This document shows, piece by piece, positions 24,526 through 33,048 of a stretch of DNA of 45,328 bases. Source of the stretch: CAYLPU01 sp964385635 (GTDB taxonomy: Bacteria; Chloroflexota; Anaerolineae; B4-G1). The notes under the pieces are model-generated. The model was given only the letters and a program-made list of their open reading frames with translations, did not search any database and was not told where the DNA came from. The position numbers and the translations under genes were made by a program. Numbering within the stretch: position 1 is the first letter of the stretch; each line of letters starts with the position of its first letter. The DNA is taken from positions 1 to 45,328 of the forward strand of contig CAYLPU010000034.1 in assembly GCA_964385635.1 (NCBI GenBank). Direction: 5' to 3'.

Positions 24526-24918
24526 ATGAAACTCCGCGAAGTGTTGGAGGTCATTGATGGTAAGGCAATTTCCAAGAATGTAGACCTGGACCAAGAGGTC
24601 GAGAGGGGGTGTGGGGCTGATTTGATGAGCGATGTCCTGACTTTCATTCATAAAGACATGCTGCTGATGTCCGGGCTGGTCCAGCCCCAGGTGGTGCGTA
24701 CAACCGCGATAGCGGACATAAAAGCCATCATCTTTGTGCGCGGCAAGATACCTCCACCAGAGACTATCGCTCTGGCTGAGGAGAAAAGCATTTCGTTGCT
24801 GGCCTCCAGGTACACGATGTATGAAACTTGCGGCCGGCTCTATCAAGCTGGGCTTCCCAGTTGCGAGCTCTGTGAAATCACCTTGCGCCGATGGCGCGAG
24901 GCCTTTGAGGAGATATGA
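24526..24918 (+). CDS. DRTGG-domain protein
   Basis: The 130-residue product matches the small DRTGG-domain proteins that accompany hydrogenase regulatory genes: KLREVLEVIDGKAIS at the start, GADLMSDVLTFIHKDMLLMS, and IIFVRGKIPPPETIALAEE followed by YETCGRLYQAGL. DRTGG domains also occur in CBS-regulated and HPr-kinase-like proteins and are thought to bind nucleotides or other ligands. Its company with GHKL, PHP and SpoIIE-like genes suggests a shared regulatory role. The ATG at 24526 follows TAGGAGGA. The N-terminal 12 residues of the longer frame are unlikely to be translated. Confidence 0.75.
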   Translation: MKLREVLEVIDGKAISKNVDLDQEVERGCGADLMSDVLTFIHKDMLLMSGLVQPQVVRTTAIADIKAIIFVRGKIPPPETIALAEEKSISLLASRYTMYETCGRLYQAGLPSCELCEITLRRWREAFEEI

Positions 24919-25003
24919 TGACGCGCACTTGGGTGGAACCCAGCATACCGTTTGCCAATATTAGTGTACCAATTCTCAATACACCAATCACGAGGAGACT
25001 AAT

Positions 25004-26032
25004 ATGAGCCTAAGGATTCTGGATAAGGGATCGCTTGCTCCACTGGTCAATGCCCTGATGGCCGATTATCAGGTCGTCGGACCGCAGGCGAAGGGACCAA
25101 AGTTCGCCTTCGGACCGATCACTGACCCAACCCAACTGCGGCTTGACTACAACACGACCATCCTGCCACCCAAAAAAGTCCTGCAGCCCCCGCAGGAGCG
25201 GCTGGCAACTTTCACCAGGCAGGGGGAACCGCACGTGGAGCCGGTCGTCGAGGCTGGCCCAACAGTGCTCTTGGGCGTGCATACGTGTGACCTGCACGCT
25301 ATCCGGCTGCTGGACCAGGCCTTTTCCCAGGACTACCCCGACGCTCACTACCTGGAGCGGCGGCGGCAGACGGTCATCGTCGGCCTGGAGTGCCTGGATC
25401 CCTGCGACGAACACTCCTTCTGCAAGAGCATGGAGACGCTGTCCGCTGACGAGGGGTATGACCTGCACCTGACGGACCTGGGGCCGGCTTACGCGGTGGA
25501 TGTGGCCACGGAGGTTGGGAAACGACTCCTTGCCCGCTACGTGGTCACTCGCGAGGCTGCCGATACCGACGTCCGTCGTCTGAACGAGGTTCTCAGCGCC
25601 AAGTGGCCCCGTTTCACCTACCGTCTGGACTTTGACGCAGCCGAACTGCCGGCCCTGTTGAGCACGGCCTACGATCATCCCCTCTGGGATGAACTGGGGG
25701 AGCGCTGCTTCGCCTGTGGGTCCTGCACCAACGTCTGCCCCACCTGCTACTGCTTCAACGTCTTCGACGAGGTGAACATGGCTCTGACCGAGGGGGACCG
25801 GTACCGTTGCTGGGACTCCTGCCAGTTGGACGAGTTCGCCCGCGTGGCCGGCGGCGAGAACTTTCGCCAGGCCCGCGCGGCCCGCCAGCGCCATCGTTTC
25901 ATGCGCAAGGGGAAATACATCCACGAAAAGTTCGGCGAGTTAGGCTGCGTGGGTTGTGGCCGTTGTATCCGTACCTGCGTGGCAAACATTAGCATCGTTG
26001 ATGGTTTCAACGCCATCCACGGATCGGCATAA
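25004..26032 (+). CDS. hydB: Group 3b hydrogenase beta subunit (HydB-like 4Fe-4S protein)
   Basis: The 342-residue subunit carries two [4Fe-4S] clusters near the C-terminus: CFACGSCTNVCPTCYCF (about 232) and CVGCGRCIRTCVANI (about 317). The N-terminal part (GVHTCDLHAIRLLDQAF, GLECLDPCDE) is typical of sulfhydrogenase beta/anaerobic sulfite reductase A proteins. It passes electrons between the hydrogenase dimer and the flavin subunit. It opens a B-G-D-A gene order identical to the archaeal sulfhydrogenase operons. The start at ATG 25004 follows GAGGAG. Confidence 0.88.
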   Translation: MSLRILDKGSLAPLVNALMADYQVVGPQAKGPKFAFGPITDPTQLRLDYNTTILPPKKVLQPPQERLATFTRQGEPHVEPVVEAGPTVLLGVHTCDLHAIRLLDQAFSQDYPDAHYLERRRQTVIVGLECLDPCDEHSFCKSMETLSADEGYDLHLTDLGPAYAVDVATEVGKRLLARYVVTREAADTDVRRLNEVLSAKWPRFTYRLDFDAAELPALLSTAYDHPLWDELGERCFACGSCTNVCPTCYCFNVFDEVNMALTEGDRYRCWDSCQLDEFARVAGGENFRQARAARQRHRFMRKGKYIHEKFGELGCVGCGRCIRTCVANISIVDGFNAIHGSA

Positions 26033-26045
26033 GGGGGAACGGACA

Positions 26046-26894
26046 ATGACGACATCCACTTCGACAAGGCTCAGTGCAAGCATCTATACACCTGAGATGG
26101 CCCGTCTGGTCAACGTGGAACAGATAACCGAATTGGAAAAACTGTTCACCATTGAGTTGCCGGGCGGACGCGATTTGGGTCACGACCCGGGACAGTTCGT
26201 GATGGTCTCAATACTGGGCGTGGGCGAGGCTCCTATCTCTGTCACCTCGTCGCCCAGCCGCTCCAATGGCACCTTCGAACTCTGCGTCCGGCGGGTGGGC
26301 GACGTGACCAACGCGCTGCACGCAATGCAGCCGGGGGATTGGGTGGGCATCCGCGGGCCCTTTGGCCATGGTTTCCCCATTGAGAAGATGCGCGGCAAGG
26401 ACGTGCTCTTCGCACCAGGCGGCCTGGGGTTGGCCCCGCTTCGCTCGCTGATCAACCAGGTGCTCGACGAGCGCGGCCTGTTCGGGCGGGTGATCGTCCT
26501 CTACGGGGCCAAGCGGCCGGAGGAACTGCTCTTCCGCGATGAACTGAATGAGTGGGTCGCCCGCCACGACGTCGAGTGTCACATCACCGTAGACCGGGGA
26601 GACGAGACGTGGGACGGCCACGTGGGCGTGATCACCACGCTCTTCCCCGAGATCAGCATCAACCCGCGCAACACCGTCGCCGTCACCTGCGGCCCGCCCA
26701 TCATGTATCGCTTCGTGCTGATGGAACTCTTGGGCAAGGGCATCCCGGAGACACAGATTTACCTCTCGCTGGAGCGACGGATGAAGTGTGGCGTGGGAAA
26801 GTGCGGTCACTGCCAGATCAATAATCTGTACTGCTGCCAGGAAGGCCCGGTTTTCACCTACGCTCAGATCAAGGGCGTCGAGGAGGCACTGTAA
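26046..26894 (+). CDS. hydG: Group 3b hydrogenase gamma subunit (FAD/NAD(P)-binding, HydG-like)
   Basis: The 282-residue product is a ferredoxin-NADP reductase-type protein. It has an FAD site (PGQFVMVSI, APISVTSSPS), a nucleotide-binding loop (FAPGGLGLAPLRS), CGPPIM and a C-terminal cysteine cluster (MKCGVGKCGHCQIN, CCQEGPVF). It exchanges electrons with NAD(P)(H). The N-terminal residues TSTSTRLSAS are encoded by a partial copy of a cttcgacaaggctcag repeat word seen elsewhere in the window. The stop overlaps the start of the small subunit. Confidence 0.9.
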   Translation: MTTSTSTRLSASIYTPEMARLVNVEQITELEKLFTIELPGGRDLGHDPGQFVMVSILGVGEAPISVTSSPSRSNGTFELCVRRVGDVTNALHAMQPGDWVGIRGPFGHGFPIEKMRGKDVLFAPGGLGLAPLRSLINQVLDERGLFGRVIVLYGAKRPEELLFRDELNEWVARHDVECHITVDRGDETWDGHVGVITTLFPEISINPRNTVAVTCGPPIMYRFVLMELLGKGIPETQIYLSLERRMKCGVGKCGHCQINNLYCCQEGPVFTYAQIKGVEEAL

Positions 26895-27682
26895 TGGAAA
26901 ACCCCAAATCCCAAACCCCAAATCCCAAACCGAAGGTGGCTTTCTTTGACTTTGCGTCCTGCGAAGGGTGCCAACTGACGGTCATTGACGCGCTGCAGAC
27001 CCACCTGGATCTGCTCGGCGCCATCGAGATCGTGCAGTTCCGCGAGGCGATGACCGAGAAGGGAGAGGACTACCAGATCGCGTTCATCGAGGGCTCCTGC
27101 ACCCGTGCCTCCGACGAAGCACGCCTGAAGAGAATCCGCGCACAGGCCGACATCGTCGTCGCGCTGGGGGCCTGCGCCCACCTGGGAGGCATCAACGCGC
27201 TGAAAAACCTGCACCCGCTGGAGGACGTCCGCCGCTGGGTCTACGGGGACAAGGCGGACTGGTACGAGACCTACGCGGCCCGGCCCATCGGTGCCGTGAT
27301 TGAGGTGGACGCCGCCATCCCCGGCTGCCCCATTGACCGGGAGGAGTTCATCGCGGTGGTCAAGGCGGTGCTCCTGGGCAAGAGTCTGCCCATTCCCGAC
27401 TATCCCCTCTGCGTCGAGTGCAAACTGAAGGAGAATGTGTGCCTGTTCCACGTCGGCAAGTTCTGCCTGGGGCCGGTGGTGCGGGCCGGCTGCGGGGCCT
27501 TATGCCCCACGTTCGGCAGTGGCTGCGAGGGCTGCCGGGGGCTTATCCCCAACCCCAACGAGAACGCGATGAAAGACGTGCTGGCCGAGGCCGGCCTGAC
27601 CGTAGAAGACATCCTGTCTCGCTTCACGATGTTCAATGCGTATCAGATGCAGGAGCGAGCGGCTGAGAAGGAGGGGAAATGA
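26894..27682 (+). CDS. hydD: Group 3b hydrogenase delta (small) subunit
   Basis: The 262-residue [NiFe] small subunit has the proximal-cluster motif FASCEGCQLTVID, GACAHLGG, IPGCPIDREEF and C-terminal cysteines (CKLKENVCLF, GCGALCPTFGSGCEGCRG). There is no export signal, so it is cytoplasmic. The first dozen residues (PKSQTPNPKPK) come from a heptamer tandem repeat (aacccca/aatccca, about 26900-26930), which adds a non-conserved N-terminal tail before KVAFFDF. It overlaps both neighbours. Confidence 0.92.
   Translation: MENPKSQTPNPKPKVAFFDFASCEGCQLTVIDALQTHLDLLGAIEIVQFREAMTEKGEDYQIAFIEGSCTRASDEARLKRIRAQADIVVALGACAHLGGINALKNLHPLEDVRRWVYGDKADWYETYAARPIGAVIEVDAAIPGCPIDREEFIAVVKAVLLGKSLPIPDYPLCVECKLKENVCLFHVGKFCLGPVVRAGCGALCPTFGSGCEGCRGLIPNPNENAMKDVLAEAGLTVEDILSRFTMFNAYQMQERAAEKEGK
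26900..26930. repeat. AAnCCCA heptamer tandem repeat inside the small-subunit gene
   Basis: Four 7-bp units alternate aacccca and aatccca at the 5' end of the coding region. The same aaatccc unit recurs in hypF at 39910-39937. Confidence 0.75.
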
Positions 27683-28968
27683 CTACTTTGAAGATTGACG
27701 TACATCACGTGACCCGTGTCGAAGGGCATGGCAACATCGTCGTAGACACCCGCAACGGTGAGATCAAGGAATGTCGCTTCGAGGTCGTCGAGGCCCCGCG
27801 CTTCTTCGAGGCGTTCGTGCGCGGCCGGCCTTACTATGAACTCAGCCACATCACCTCCCGCATTTGCGGCATCTGTAGCGTGGGCCACGCTACCGCCAGC
27901 CTCCGCGCCACCGAGAAGGCGCTGGGGGTGGAGCCGCCGGAGCAGACGGTGCTCCTCCGCAAGCTCCTGTTCCACGGCGAGATCATAGACAGCCACGTCT
28001 TGCATACCTACTACCTGGTCGCGCCGGATTTCCTTGGTGTCGGTTCCGTCATCCCGTTGGCAGCGACCCACCGGGAGGTGGTAGAGCGGGCACTGCGGGT
28101 CAAGAAACTCTCCGGCGACCTATGCGCAATGATCGGCGGCCGCCACACGCATCCCGTCGCGATGGCCGTCGGTGGCTTCACCCACACGCCTACCGAAGGG
28201 GAGTTGCGGGAGATGCAGGCCCGACTGGTGGACGCCCGCGCCGACATGGATGAGACAGTGGCGCTGTTCGCCACCCTTCCCTGGCCCGACTTTGAGCGGG
28301 AAACGGAGTACGTCTCCCTCAAGAAGGACGACGAATACGCCTTCATTGACGGTACTGTCGTCACCTCCGACGGCTTTTCCTATCCCATCGAGGACTACAG
28401 GAAGGTAACTAACGAGGAGTGCGTGCCTTTCTCCACGGCCAAGTGGACCCACCACAACCGCGAGTCCTACATGGTCGGGGCGCTGGCCCGCGTGAACAAC
28501 AACTTTGACCAACTGCACCCCCGCGCTCAGGAGGCGGCAGGCAAACTGGGGCTGAAGCCTATCTGCTACAACCCCTTCCTCAATTCCGCCGCCCAGGTGG
28601 TGGAGATGGTCCACTGCGTGGAAGACAGCATCCGCATCAGCGATGAGTTGCTGACGCGAGGTATCCAGCCCGAGCAGCCGCCAAAGATCGAGGTGGAGGC
28701 CGGGGAGGGCATCGGCTCCTGCGACGTACCCCGAGGCATCCTCTTCCACAACTATGTCTACGACGAGGATGGTATCTGTGTCAAGGCCAACTGCATCATC
28801 CCCACCAACCAGAACATGGCCAATCTGAACCACGACATGCAGGCGCTGGTGCCGCAGATCATGGACAAACCGCAGGATGAGATTCGGCTGACACTAGAGA
28901 TGCTGGTGCGGGCTTACGACCCGTGCATTTCCTGCTCGGCCCACTTTTTGACCGTGGAGTTTGTATGA
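27679..28968 (+). CDS. hydA: Group 3b hydrogenase alpha (large) subunit
   Basis: The 429-residue catalytic subunit has Ni-Fe ligands C63 and C66 (RICGIC) and C416 and C419 (DPCISCSAH), followed by a short seven-residue C-terminal extension (FLTVEFV) for protease cleavage. With B, G and D it makes a cytoplasmic bidirectional NAD(P)-linked hydrogenase, in which NADPH/NADH drives H2 formation or the reverse. The ATG overlaps the delta stop, and its own TGA overlaps the protease ATG. Confidence 0.93.
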   Translation: MTTLKIDVHHVTRVEGHGNIVVDTRNGEIKECRFEVVEAPRFFEAFVRGRPYYELSHITSRICGICSVGHATASLRATEKALGVEPPEQTVLLRKLLFHGEIIDSHVLHTYYLVAPDFLGVGSVIPLAATHREVVERALRVKKLSGDLCAMIGGRHTHPVAMAVGGFTHTPTEGELREMQARLVDARADMDETVALFATLPWPDFERETEYVSLKKDDEYAFIDGTVVTSDGFSYPIEDYRKVTNEECVPFSTAKWTHHNRESYMVGALARVNNNFDQLHPRAQEAAGKLGLKPICYNPFLNSAAQVVEMVHCVEDSIRISDELLTRGIQPEQPPKIEVEAGEGIGSCDVPRGILFHNYVYDEDGICVKANCIIPTNQNMANLNHDMQALVPQIMDKPQDEIRLTLEMLVRAYDPCISCSAHFLTVEFV

Positions 28969-29543
28969 GCGAATCAGCGAGCCGGCGGATGAGCGAGTCG
29001 GCGATTAGCGATAAGCGATTAGCGATCATAGGCCTGGGCAACCCCCTGCGCGGGGACGATGGCGTGGGCTGCCGTATGATCGAGGAACTGGCGCGGCGGG
29101 AACTGCCGCCTGGCGTCCAGGTGCTCGACGGGGGCGCGGTCGGCCTGGGACTGCTAAATTTGATGGAGGGATGGGAGCGTGTCGTGATCGTGGATGCCGC
29201 CGAGATGGGGCGGAGGTCGGGTGAGTTCGTGCGCTTCACCCCGGCCGACGTCCGGTTGGCCTCCGCGTCCGATCGTCCTTCGACGGGCTCAGGACATCGC
29301 TTCTCCCTCCATCACGCTGGCTTGAGCGAGGCCCTTGCGTTGGCCGACGCGCTGGACCAGCCCCTGCCAGAGATGGTGATCTTTGGCGTCCAGCCGGCCG
29401 GGGTCGGCTGGGGCGAGGGGTTGAGCCCGGCTGTGGAAGCCGCGCTCCCAGCCCTGGCCGACGCAGTACTTGCCAGCGCCGTCTGTTCACGGCGGCGCGA
29501 AGAGATAATAGGAGAAAACTATGCCCAAGATTCTGGCGATTGA
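28965..29543 (+). CDS. Hydrogenase maturation protease for the group 3b enzyme
   Basis: The 192-residue product has the protease core: IIGLGNPLRGDDGVG, VIVDAAEMGRRSGEF, FSLHHAGLSEAL and VQPAGVGWGEGLSP. Two stretches are not part of the family: the first 20 or so residues, encoded by a gcgattagcgataagc-type repeat tract, and RPSTGSGH, encoded by a ccttcgacgggctcagg word (29278-29296). The start ATG 28965 overlaps the large-subunit stop. The C-terminus overlaps the next gene by 23 nt. Confidence 0.88.
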   Translation: MSESASRRMSESAISDKRLAIIGLGNPLRGDDGVGCRMIEELARRELPPGVQVLDGGAVGLGLLNLMEGWERVVIVDAAEMGRRSGEFVRFTPADVRLASASDRPSTGSGHRFSLHHAGLSEALALADALDQPLPEMVIFGVQPAGVGWGEGLSPAVEAALPALADAVLASAVCSRRREEIIGENYAQDSGD

Positions 29544-29922
29544 GGACGATCCCGATATGCTGCTGGCGCTGCGCATGTCGCTGGAAGCCAACGGCTATGA
29601 GATGGTCGCTGCCACCACCGCTAGGGAAGGGCTGAGGAAAGTCAAGGAGGTCGAGCCGGACTTGATCATCCTTGACGTGATGCTGGAGACGACGACGGCT
29701 GGCTTCCAGGCCTCCCTCCAACTTCGCAACCCTGACCCTGAGTCGGAGTATGCTGCCTACCGGCATATCCCGATCCTGATGCTGACCGCGATTCATACCA
29801 CCACGTCCCTGCGACTCGGCCCCAATGAGGCCTACCTGCCGGTGGACGATTTCGTGGACAAGCCGGTTGACCCCGACGTGCTGCTGGAGAAAGTGCGCAC
29901 GCTGATCGAGCGGTCATATTAG
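29521..29922 (+). CDS. Response regulator receiver-only protein
   Basis: The 133-residue CheY-like receiver has acidic pocket E8-D9-D10, phosphoacceptor D52 (LIILDVMLE) and K114 (FVDKPV). There is no output domain. It is followed six bases later by the histidine kinase and is its likely partner. Lying between a hydrogenase operon and the Flox-Hdr operon, the pair may sense a redox or gaseous signal. The output is unclear. Confidence 0.9.
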   Translation: MPKILAIEDDPDMLLALRMSLEANGYEMVAATTAREGLRKVKEVEPDLIILDVMLETTTAGFQASLQLRNPDPESEYAAYRHIPILMLTAIHTTTSLRLGPNEAYLPVDDFVDKPVDPDVLLEKVRTLIERSY

Positions 29923-29928
29923 CCGTTA

Positions 29929-31155
29929 GTGGCTTGTGTTGAGCCTGTCGAAACATCAGCAGTTAGCAAACTGGAGCGTACGGTGGACCTGGAGCAGGTT
30001 CTGGCCTGCCTGACAGACGGAGCCAGACAGGTATTGCAGGCAGACGCGGCAACGGTCTGCCTGCTGGACGAAGGGGGCGCGCACTTGACGGTGGCGGCGG
30101 TCTCCGGTCTCCCCGCTGCGCTCCTGCGTGTAGGGGCGGGGTCACCTCGCCCCTACATGGTAGAGCACAGTCCTCTCAATGGAGAGGCACTCACCGGTCA
30201 GCCGGTCATCGTTGCCGATACTCGCGCTGATCCCCGGGCCGCGAACGTGCCCGGGGATTATCGCTCTGTCCTGTGCGTCCCGCTGATGCACGAGGACGAC
30301 CCCGTCGGCACCCTCCACGTCTACGCGGCTGTGCCCCAACGCTTCGACGAGGAGGATGCCGTTCTGCTAATGTCGCTGGCCGGCCTGGGCGCGGTGGCTA
30401 TAGCGGCCATTCGGCTTGTGTTGAGCCTGTCGAAACAGCTGACGGCGATGAAGGCTCTGGAAGCCAGCAAGGCCCACTTTATCCACGTCGCGACCCACGA
30501 ACTGCGTTCTCCCGTCGCCGTCGCTCAATCGCTGATGCGGGGCGTGCTCAAGGGGTACGCCGGCGAACTGGCCGACGAACAGGCCGAGTTGTTCAATCGC
30601 ATCAACCGCCGCCTCAATTTCCTGGAGAGCCTGATCAACGACCTTCTGGACCTGGCGGCGGGCAAGGCCCCGGAGTTGGCAGAGGAAGAAGGCCCCGTCC
30701 TGCTCAACGCCTCCGTCGGACGGGCAATGCTGTTCTTGCAACCCCGTGCCGAGGAGAAGGGCCTTGATATGACACTGCAATCCCATCGCGATCGCCTGAT
30801 CGTCTGGGGTACAGAAGATGGCCTGGACCGCATCTTTGTCAACCTGATGAGCAACGCGGTGAAATACACGCCGTCCGGCGGCGCCATCACCGTCTCGGTG
30901 CGACGTGTGGAGGGGCAAGCGCAGGTCGAGGTGACCGACACCGGCATCGGCATCCCGGAGGAGGCATTTTCCCACATGTTCGAAGAGTTCTACCGCGCCC
31001 CCAACGCTAAAGCGATGGATGAGGTAGGGACAGGGCTGGGGTTGGCTATCGTCAAAGACCTGGTGGACCGGTATAGCGGGCACATTGAGGTGGAGAGCAA
31101 GGTGGGGCAGGGCAGCACATTCACCGTGACCTTTCCCACGTTGGTAGGTTGGTAG
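29929..31155 (+). CDS. GAF-domain sensor histidine kinase
   Basis: The 408-residue soluble kinase has a GAF domain (about 24-160), a HisKA helix with H190 (ATHELRSPVAVAQ), and a HATPase domain with N-box NLMSNAVKYTP, DTGIGIPEE, FEEFYRA and GTGLGLAIVK. No membrane segment is seen. Three repeat insertions lie in frame: the 25-bp ggcttgtgttgagcctgtcg word at the very N-terminus (29931-29955) and again in the GAF-HisKA linker (30413-30437), and a 10-bp-arm palindrome inside the GAF domain (30129-30157, giving GAGSPRPYM). The GTG start at 29929 is uncertain because it lies just before the first repeat. Confidence 0.9.
   Translation: MACVEPVETSAVSKLERTVDLEQVLACLTDGARQVLQADAATVCLLDEGGAHLTVAAVSGLPAALLRVGAGSPRPYMVEHSPLNGEALTGQPVIVADTRADPRAANVPGDYRSVLCVPLMHEDDPVGTLHVYAAVPQRFDEEDAVLLMSLAGLGAVAIAAIRLVLSLSKQLTAMKALEASKAHFIHVATHELRSPVAVAQSLMRGVLKGYAGELADEQAELFNRINRRLNFLESLINDLLDLAAGKAPELAEEEGPVLLNASVGRAMLFLQPRAEEKGLDMTLQSHRDRLIVWGTEDGLDRIFVNLMSNAVKYTPSGGAITVSVRRVEGQAQVEVTDTGIGIPEEAFSHMFEEFYRAPNAKAMDEVGTGLGLAIVKDLVDRYSGHIEVESKVGQGSTFTVTFPTLVGW
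29931..30437. repeat. 25-bp repeated word ggcttgtgttgagcctgtcg... (29931-29955 and 30413-30437)
   Basis: Two identical 25-bp copies in the histidine kinase gene, read in different frames (ACVEPVET and RLVLSLSK). A diverged inverse copy (ccttcgacgggctcagg) lies in the protease gene at 29278-29296, and a partial one is at 26059. Confidence 0.85.
30129..30157. repeat. Palindrome TGTAGGGGCG-N9-CGCCCCTACA in the GAF kinase gene
   Basis: Perfect 10-bp arms inside the GAF coding sequence, translated as VGAGSPRPYM. It fits the same pattern of in-frame palindromic insertions as the other elements. Confidence 0.8.
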
Positions 31156-31167
31156 GATGTACCAACC
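31147..31167 (+). promoter_or_regulatory. Hairpin over the ATG 31157 start region
   Basis: ggttggta (31147-31154) pairs with taccaacc (31160-31167), placing the upstream ATG at 31157 in the loop/stem. AGGAGGG immediately after it points to the TTG at 31181 as the real start of the next gene. Confidence 0.45.
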
Positions 31168-31180
31168 AGGAGGGACGGAT

Positions 31181-32041
31181 TTGAGCAAGTTGAGCGCAGA
31201 GATACGCCATAAGGCCAGGGAACTCCTGGAGAGCGGCCAGGTGGACTGCGTCATCGGCTACGAGGCCAGCCCGCGAGGTGGTGCCCGTCCGGTCTTCATC
31301 TACGACCCCGCCGAGGCTGACCGGCTAATCTGGGACGCGACTTGCGTCCACAACCTGGTCACCTACCTCCACGACAAGAAAAAGCCCCGCAAGCGGGGGG
31401 AGGAGCCGCCCCGCGTCGGGGTCGTCGTCAAGCCCTGCGACAGCCGCGCCGTCAACGTCCTCCTGGCCGAGCAGCAGATCGAACGGGAGCGAGTCTACGT
31501 CATCGGCGTAGCCTGCGAGGGGGTGCAGGACGAGACTGGCGAACCAGCGGCCCGCTGCACCCGCTGCGCCGACCGGCTGCCGGTGGTCTACGACGTCCTG
31601 CTGGGCGAGCCGCCGGAGGTGGCCCCCACAGAGGATGACTATGCCGACCTGGCCCGCGTCGAGGAGATGGAGCCCGCCGGGCGGCTGGCCTTCTGGCTAC
31701 GCCAGTTCGACCGCTGCATCCGCTGCTACGCCTGCCGCCAGGTTTGCCCCGGCTGCTACTGCACCACCTGCATGTTCGAGCGGGACGACGGGCTGTGGGT
31801 GGACATCGGCATCGAGGTGCCGCAGAAGCACGCCTTTCACCTGGGCCGGGCGCTCCACCTGGCCGGGCGCTGCATGGAGTGCGACGCGTGCGAGCGGGTC
31901 TGCCCGATGGGGCTGCCCCTGAGCCTCCTCAACCGGCGTATGGTCCGGGAGGTGGAGACGCTCTACGGCTACCGGGCCGGGCGGGAGGTAGCCCTCAGCC
32001 CGCTCCTCTTCGAACTCGGCGAAGAGGGTTCCCCGATATGA
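31181..32041 (+). CDS. Flox-like iron-sulfur subunit (FloxC/FdhB C-half-like)
   Basis: The product is about 286 residues. It has conserved Cys pairs in VVKPCDSRAVN and CTRCADRLP and two [4Fe-4S] regions, CIRCYACRQVCPGCYC and CMECDACERVCPMGLP. The C-terminal half is homologous to the FdhB-like protein at 18252. It begins an operon with two further Fe-S/flavin subunits and HdrA, the order known for flavin oxidoreductase-HdrABC (Flox-Hdr) systems that oxidise NADH with electron bifurcation. The TTG at 31181 is preferred (AGGAGGG six bases upstream); ATG 31157 is in frame but lacks a ribosome site and lies in a hairpin. Confidence 0.8.
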   Translation: MSKLSAEIRHKARELLESGQVDCVIGYEASPRGGARPVFIYDPAEADRLIWDATCVHNLVTYLHDKKKPRKRGEEPPRVGVVVKPCDSRAVNVLLAEQQIERERVYVIGVACEGVQDETGEPAARCTRCADRLPVVYDVLLGEPPEVAPTEDDYADLARVEEMEPAGRLAFWLRQFDRCIRCYACRQVCPGCYCTTCMFERDDGLWVDIGIEVPQKHAFHLGRALHLAGRCMECDACERVCPMGLPLSLLNRRMVREVETLYGYRAGREVALSPLLFELGEEGSPI

Positions 32042-33048
32042 AATTCACGACGCTGAACGGACTGCGGGCCTGGCTCGATCGCCTGGCCCAGGAATATGAC
32101 CTGATCGCTCCCCGTGACGTGGACGGGCACGTGCTCTACCGGCCGGTGGGCTCCAGCGGCGAGATATTGTTCGACTACGAGCGGCCGGAACTCTCGGCCA
32201 AGGACTACCTCCTGCCAGCCACGGAGACTTTATTGTGGGTCGAGAAACGGGGGAGTGAGGTGATACTGGAGGAGGTCCTGCCGGACCGGAGGCAGGTGCT
32301 CTTTGGCCTCCGCCCCTGCGACGCGCACGGGTTCACGGTGCTGGACGCTCTCTTTCTGGCGCAGGATCCGCCCGACCTCTATTACCGCCACCACCGGGAG
32401 CGCACCACGCTGGTGGGCCTGGCCTGCCCGCAGATGTGGGATGGCTGCTTCTGCACCTCCATGGGCGGCGCGCCCGATGACCCCACCCACCTGGACGTGC
32501 TGCTCCGCGAGGTGGACGGCGGGTACGCGGTGGAACCGGTCACCGAGAAGGGGATGGCGCTGTTGGAAGGGCTGGCCCTGGAAGAGCGGAGCCAGAAACC
32601 GGGTTTTTCGGAAAAAACCCAGTTTCTCAGGCCGGTGGAGGTGCCGCCGCCGGAGAGGTGGCGACCACTCTTCGAGAACCGGCTGTGGATGCGGCACGGG
32701 GAGCGCTGCCTGAGTTGCCGCATCTGCACCTACGTTTGCCCCACCTGCCGCTGCTTCGACGTCACCGACCGGGTGGTGGAGGAGCGGGCCGGCGTCACGC
32801 GCATCGAGCGCATCCGCGTGTGGGACGCCTGCACCAGCACCAACTACCGGCGCGTCGCCGGCGGTCACAATCCCCGCCCCACCAAGCCGGAGCGGCTGCG
32901 CAACCGCTTCTACTGCAAGTTCTGCTACTACCCGGAGGACTTTGGGCCGCTGGGGTGTGTGGGGTGTGGGCGGTGCATCGTCTCCTGCCCGGTGGACATT
33001 GACATCACCGAGGTGATGAGGGATGTGGCGGAAAGGAGCGGCGGATGA
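32038..33048 (+). CDS. Flox-like 4Fe-4S dicluster subunit (FloxB/HydB/AsrA-like)
   Basis: The 336-residue protein is homologous to the hydrogenase beta subunit at 25004. It has FGLRPCDAHGFTVLD, a first cluster region CLSCRICTYVCPTCRCF, a second CVGCGRCIVSCPVDI, and CKFCYYPEDFGPLG between them. Residues KPGFSEKTQFL near the middle are encoded by a 34-bp palindrome (32594-32627) that also occurs in hypF and hypE. The insertion falls between the N-domain and the first cluster. The start ATG 32038 overlaps the previous stop (ATGA). Confidence 0.87.
   Translation: MKFTTLNGLRAWLDRLAQEYDLIAPRDVDGHVLYRPVGSSGEILFDYERPELSAKDYLLPATETLLWVEKRGSEVILEEVLPDRRQVLFGLRPCDAHGFTVLDALFLAQDPPDLYYRHHRERTTLVGLACPQMWDGCFCTSMGGAPDDPTHLDVLLREVDGGYAVEPVTEKGMALLEGLALEERSQKPGFSEKTQFLRPVEVPPPERWRPLFENRLWMRHGERCLSCRICTYVCPTCRCFDVTDRVVEERAGVTRIERIRVWDACTSTNYRRVAGGHNPRPTKPERLRNRFYCKFCYYPEDFGPLGCVGCGRCIVSCPVDIDITEVMRDVAERSGG
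32594..32627. repeat. 34-bp palindromic element, copy 1 (in floxB-like gene)
   Basis: AGAAACCGGGTTTTT and its near-complement (one mismatch in 15) flank a 4-nt loop. Other copies are at 39086-39119 and 43674-43707. All three lie inside open genes and keep the frame. Confidence 0.85.
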
